Below, one piece after another: positions 41,263 to 45,530 of a stretch of 45,530 bases of DNA; the stretch's first letter is position 1; each line of letters begins with the position of its first letter. The notes below the pieces were generated by a model that saw nothing but the letters and a program-made list of their open reading frames with translations, was not told the origin of the DNA and did not search any database. The stretch lies in contig NW_004440146.1 of assembly GCF_000330505.1 (NCBI RefSeq), positions 71,422 through 116,951 on the forward strand. The letters run 5' to 3'. The DNA is from Entamoeba invadens IP1. Its lineage: Eukaryota > Evosea > Mastigamoebida > Endamoebidae. Both the position numbers and the translations under genes were made by a program.

Positions 41263-44200
41263 TTATAATAAGGCAATGACGATCAAAGAAATGATGACAA
41301 CGATTAACCCAAATGCAGCTTCGGGTACATCTGGTTCATCAGGTTCATCTGGTGTTTCGATAATAGTATCATTACCATAGTAGTAGATATAGTAATCTTC
41401 ATCGATATCTTTTTCACACGTCTGGTAAGCATACTCAAGTTTTGGTGTTTTTTCATTTGGCGCAGCACACTTTTCATCACTGAAATAGTATGAAGTTAAA
41501 GTGGTTTTATTTGTCTCAAATTTGTATCCAGTATTACCACTAATAAACTGTTTTTCAAAAGTCTGACCGTCATATTTTTAGAACTTCCTAAAGTCCCGTT
41601 TTTTATTTTTGTTTTTTCCTAAAAAAACAAAAAACAAAAAATCGAAAATACAGACTTTATTTTGAAAAAAATACTAATCCCATTCAATTATTTTCGTACA
41701 AATTCAGGAAAATGTTGGAATATTAGCCATCCTTTTCCAAAAAAAACCGATCCCGTTATTTGATTTGACCTTAACTCGATACTTTGCAACATATACACAG
41801 CATTGTTGACCTAAAAGCACAACAATTAACGTTTAAGTAAATTGGATGTTGTTGTTTGTGTCGAGTTTTAACTGATAATTACTTTCGTTAAAAAATATTT
41901 TCAATTAAAAACAAACATGTGGTTATCTTCTCTGAATAAAAAATAATGAAATAAAGAGTTCAAAAAACATTAAAAAATACAGCAAATGTTTGATAATTCT
42001 GACAGACACAAGTCAAAGGGCAACACTAGAAAAATAATACAAAATAACAATAATGTTTTGTTATTGGATATTTTAAAAAAGATGTTCTCACTGAAATGAT
42101 CAAAGAAGATGTCGACTTTATAAAAACCAACAAAGATAAATTATCAAATCATTTTGATATTTTTATTGTTTTTGTGACAACACAACTAAGCATACTAATC
42201 TTCGAACTAAGCTTTTGTTTTGTGAATATTTCATTAATTATTAAAATGTTTGATAATGATAAAGATTGACATTAAGTTTATTTGCTTTTGTACTAAAATG
42301 CACTTTTGGGATCATTCATGTGTTTTTCTGAAACAAAAAACCCGTTACTTCAAATTTTATATGGTTTTTTTAATGCTTAAAAATTTTTCAAGTAAAAAAT
42401 ATTTTTTGAAGACTGTTTTTCTCTTTTTTACTTGGAAAAAATAAGCGAATTTATTACAAAAAACGATTCCCAAAAATATTAAACAAAATAAATGCAAAAA
42501 ATCGGGACACCTCACTACCGACTTTTGAAAAACAGTTTACATGTATTATTCTTAATGAAATACATATCTGCATATGGTGTTATCATATCCAAGTTTGCTG
42601 TTATGTTGCAGTCATTCTTTCCATAATAAACATCTCTGTAATAATAAGAAGGGAACGTCTCGAGTATTTCATTTTTATAATTAGAAACTTCTGTTGATGA
42701 ATCTCTGATATTTTTACAAGTGTCAGCTGTGTACATCTTTTCATCGTTTTTGATTATAACATATTTTGTATCATCTATTGGATTTACATAGCACTTATTT
42801 TTGATAAATGTTTCGATATACGTTTCTTCTTTATGGACATACAACTTCTGGCCATAGTATTTTGTTCTATAAGAACCTGACCCTAAACACTCATTAAAAG
42901 TGTCTTCTTCATACTTTTCAGTGTCTAGTATTTTACATTCCTTGTCTTTGTATGATTTGAAAACAGCTTTTTTATCATCAACATTCAAAGTGAAATAAGA
43001 CCCATTCATATCAATGCACCTACGTGACGTGTATAAAATGTCTGGTAATGGATATAAATCACCACTGCATGTTGTAGAATTAAGATATGTTCTTTCTTTC
43101 AAAATAATACGATTTTTCCATATCAGGTCCGAATTTATTAATTGTACCAGGGTCTGGAGCGTCAATCCATTTCCACTCATCTGAATCGCAAGATGGCGCA
43201 ATTTGTAATTTCCACAGACTAAGTATAAAATTAGTATATTTCATTCGCTGTACTTTGTAAACAGCATCATCATTTGCATAACATGAATAAACGGTATACA
43301 CTGTGATATATCCAGTGTGCTGTATGTATACTCGACCACATGTTTTCGCTCTGATAAAAACAATATGATAATCGCCATCAGATGTTTTCGTGCACACTTT
43401 ATTATTATAATAAATTTCTTGATCAATTTCATTGCAAGTGGAATCTTTGTATTTCCAGATTATGACTTGTTCGTTGTTAACTTCAAAGTTATAATGAGAG
43501 TTTGTATCCGGTACACATTTGTTATTGGTTGTGTAGCACCTGTCTGCGCGTTTTGGTTGGTCGAAATTATTTAAAAAAGTGCAATCTATATTTGCGTAGT
43601 AAATTTCTCTGTAATAAAAAGTATCGAATTGTGCAACCTGTTTTATTTTGTAGTCAGATATAACTTCAATAGAATTGGATAATTCATCACAAGTATTAGC
43701 AGTATATACATTTTGATCAAGTCTAATTTGAATATATGGTTTGCCATCTTTTGTGTTAATGTAACACATGTAAGGTATGTAATAATCAAAATAATTAGCT
43801 TCTTCGTGAATAAATAAAAATGGTGGGTAGTAAATAGCTTTTGCTGAAGGGCGTGGTTCAAAACAAAATCCTAACATCAATTCTTGGTGTGCTGTATATA
43901 CAGTACTAGAATAATCGAGTTTTGTACATTGGGCATCTTCATAGTTTGTAAAATAGACATTGTAGTCATCAACACTGAGACTGAAATATCGTTCATCAAC
44001 GTTTATACACTCAAGTGTTGTGTATAAATGGTCGGGAAGTGGATATGTAACACCAGTGCATGTAGTTTCGTCTGGATACATTCTTTCTTTCACATAAAAC
44101 GAATTTGAAATTTTTTCTGTGACTTCATTTATAGTTTCAGTGCTGGTAGAGTCAGTCCACGCAGACTCGGCAGAAGTGCAAGATGGCGCAATTTGCAATT

Positions 44201-45315
44201 TGTACGGCTTGGTTGTGTCTCCAGTCGCAATAATTCTCTGTGCTTTATTAGTAGCATCCTTATTCCCATAACATCTACCAACTGTATATAATATGTAGTA
44301 TCCAGCGTGTTGTATGTATACTTGACTTGATGTAGATTTGCCATCATAAAACGTATAGTATTGTTTATTATTGTCTAATACACATTTTTATATTGATAAG
44401 TGTAATTATTATCGAATGTGTTGCATGCCCCATCTGTGTAATACAAATGAGTTAATTCATTTTTAGTTGTTATATAATTAAATCCAGAAGATGCCGAGTT
44501 AGACATACACTATCCTTCTTTTTATAATAGTTATCTGGGAAATTTGTAAGCGCCAAATTGCTAACGATATTACAATCTTTTGATCCACTGCTAACTTCTC
44601 TGAAGTAATATTCTGGAAAAGATGTTACTTTTTGTACTGTTTTAGTTTCTAACTTGGTTGTCGATTCAAATGCATCTTGGCATGTGTTTCCTGCATAAAC
44701 GTAACTGTCTTTTTTAACAACAACCAATTTGTTATCATCATCAATATAACATATTCCTTCGACATAAACTTGAAAAGATGTCGAATCGTCTTGAATGTAA
44801 AAGTTTGGAGCAGTAAATTGATTAACAGGGCTCATACTATTGTCACATTCTCCAAAATTTTTTTCTATGTTAGATTTATCATTAATCGAAGTAGTACATT
44901 GCGAATTGGCGTAATAAGTCATGTATACTTTTTTATCATCAATATTGATCGTCATGTTTTGTCCTTCAACATTAACACAACCAAGAGAGGTTATATAATA
45001 ATCAGGAGATCCATTTTTGCAATCATTCTCTTTATATACATTGTATTTAACATAATACCCTGAAAGATCAACATTATCAGTTTCTTTTAAAGATGCAGTT
45101 GTGTCATCTGTCCATGAAGTAGCATCACATGAAGTTGCATATTGAAGAGTGTATTCAGTTTCTCCTTGTTTCTTAACAACTTTTTGAGCAGCTGATTCGT
45201 TGTGTCTATAATAACATGTGTCGGGGATATACACAACAAAGTAAGAAGTCTGTGTATTCAAAACAACTGTTGTAGATACACTGAGATAAATGAAAGGTAA
45301 GAGCAAAGTAATCAA
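41263..45315 (-). pseudogene. Cysteine-rich repeat surface protein, broken
   Basis: The minus strand encodes three tandem ectodomain units of about 250 residues. Each carries marks such as TSYFVVYIPDTCYY or GYITVYTVYSCY, LQIAPSCxSxExxW, TCxGxxYPLPDxLYT, C(I/V)(N/D)V, VDDxxVYFTxY and YYREIYYxNxDC. The start region has a signal-peptide-like ITLLLPFIYLSVSTT, but its first codon is TTG (45315), with an AAATTCA-like element about 10 bp upstream, so the ATG may be lost. Frames change near 44500, 44250-44390 and 43100, with a stop near 44388. The last unit is split by an insertion (41546-42537). The C-terminus follows: EKCAAPNEKTPKLEYAYQTC, an acidic ETPDEPDEPDVPE linker, and a hydrophobic end FGLIVVIISLIVIALL with TAA at 41263-41265, as for a GPI or membrane anchor. 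Likely a surface antigen; family not named. Confidence 0.8.
41546..42537. mobile_element. 992-bp TA-flanked insertion with 18-bp TIRs
   Basis: AACTGTTTTTCAAAAGTC (41546-41563) is the exact reverse complement of GACTTTTGAAAAACAGTT (42520-42537), and TA lies directly outside both. A subterminal GTCCCG followed by a T-run occurs inside both ends in inverted orientation. Removing the element with one TA joins the host frame as NNTC-ISGNTGYKF, which matches NNKCVPDTNSHYNF in the previous repeat of the same gene. No transposase was recognised inside; the 64-codon frame at 42250-42444 is Phe/Lys-rich and doubtful. Probably a non-autonomous Tc1/mariner-like element. Confidence 0.85.
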
Positions 45316-45530
45316 TAACTGAATTTACTTGTTATATTTAGGTATATATTTCAATATTTCGTTTCAATTATTTTATGTGTATTTTATTACACATATGGAT
45401 TATAAATGGTGTAATATTTTTTATTATATAATAAATAAAGTAATGAAAATAATTTGTTTTATAAAGTCTGTCTAAAAAAGTTGTCCATTTGACAAAAAAT
45501 TACACAAAATATGTTTAAAAATTTGGGAAT
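45316..45530. promoter_or_regulatory. Upstream region of the surface-protein gene
   Basis: On the minus strand AAATTCA (about 45320-45327) lies just before the TTG start, resembling the Entamoeba initiator consensus AAAAATTCA. TATATACC lies about 25 bp further up as a possible TATA element. This agrees with a short 5' leader and supports the view that the start codon, not the promoter, is defective. Confidence 0.4.

Noticed and set aside
44677..45063. 128-codon plus-strand ORF
   Set aside because: Antisense shadow of the cysteine-rich surface-protein gene, with no motif of its own.

Overview
The window looks like nuclear DNA of an Entamoeba species, most likely a reptile-type lineage such as E. 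invadens. This is an inference from gene families read by eye; no search was run. Supporting signs are very AT-rich intergenic DNA, a BspA-type leucine-rich-repeat gene family with the Entamoeba N-terminal block (YHxMIVSKYF ... EKFHxNPIxL), CXXC-rich receptor-kinase relatives, a 10-nt intron in tRNA-Ile(UAU), short introns with GTTT-type donors, and piggyBac and Tc1/mariner elements together. Two 100-N assembly gaps lie at 11885-11984 and 33158-33257.

Layout. 1-8.5 kb: a decayed glycosidase-like gene, a BspA remnant, and a long cysteine-rich receptor-like gene on the minus strand, broken by point lesions and by a 217-bp TA-flanked MITE. 8.5-12.1 kb: tRNA-Gly(CCC), a 26-bp perfect hairpin, and two copies in opposite orientation of a 31-codon Lys/Ala-rich gene around the first gap. 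12.5-25 kb: dispersed repeats X (about 396 bp) and Y (about 600 bp), each present twice, two BspA genes, a small secreted or GPI-anchored protein gene, a tRNA cluster (Ile-Lys-Gly) and an Hsp70 pseudogene. 25.1-27.3 kb: a piggyBac element with TTAA ends and a decayed transposase. 27.5-31.3 kb: a frame-broken LRR-like gene of about 900 codons and tRNA-Gly(UCC). 32-36.5 kb: two more receptor or kinase pseudogenes around an element with perfect 401-bp inverted ends. 36.6-40.5 kb: a three-exon small GTPase gene that is not visible as one ORF, two small MITEs, a Ras-like protein that has lost its nucleotide-binding motifs, and a Tc1/mariner transposase remnant. 41.3-45.3 kb: a cysteine-rich repeat surface-protein gene, broken by frameshifts and by a 992-bp TA-flanked insertion.

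Overall this is an accessory, transposon-rich region. Genes that look intact are the two BspA genes, the 187-aa secreted protein, the two small-GTPase-family genes, the 31-aa gene pair and the tRNAs. Most other reading frames are parts of decayed multigene families (receptor kinases, BspA, surface antigens). Several frameshifts could be draft-assembly errors rather than true mutations, but the TA-flanked and TTAA-flanked insertions with matching inverted ends are structurally clear. No operon logic applies: each gene has its own short AT-rich flanks, some with TATA-like or AAATTCA-like sequences near the start.
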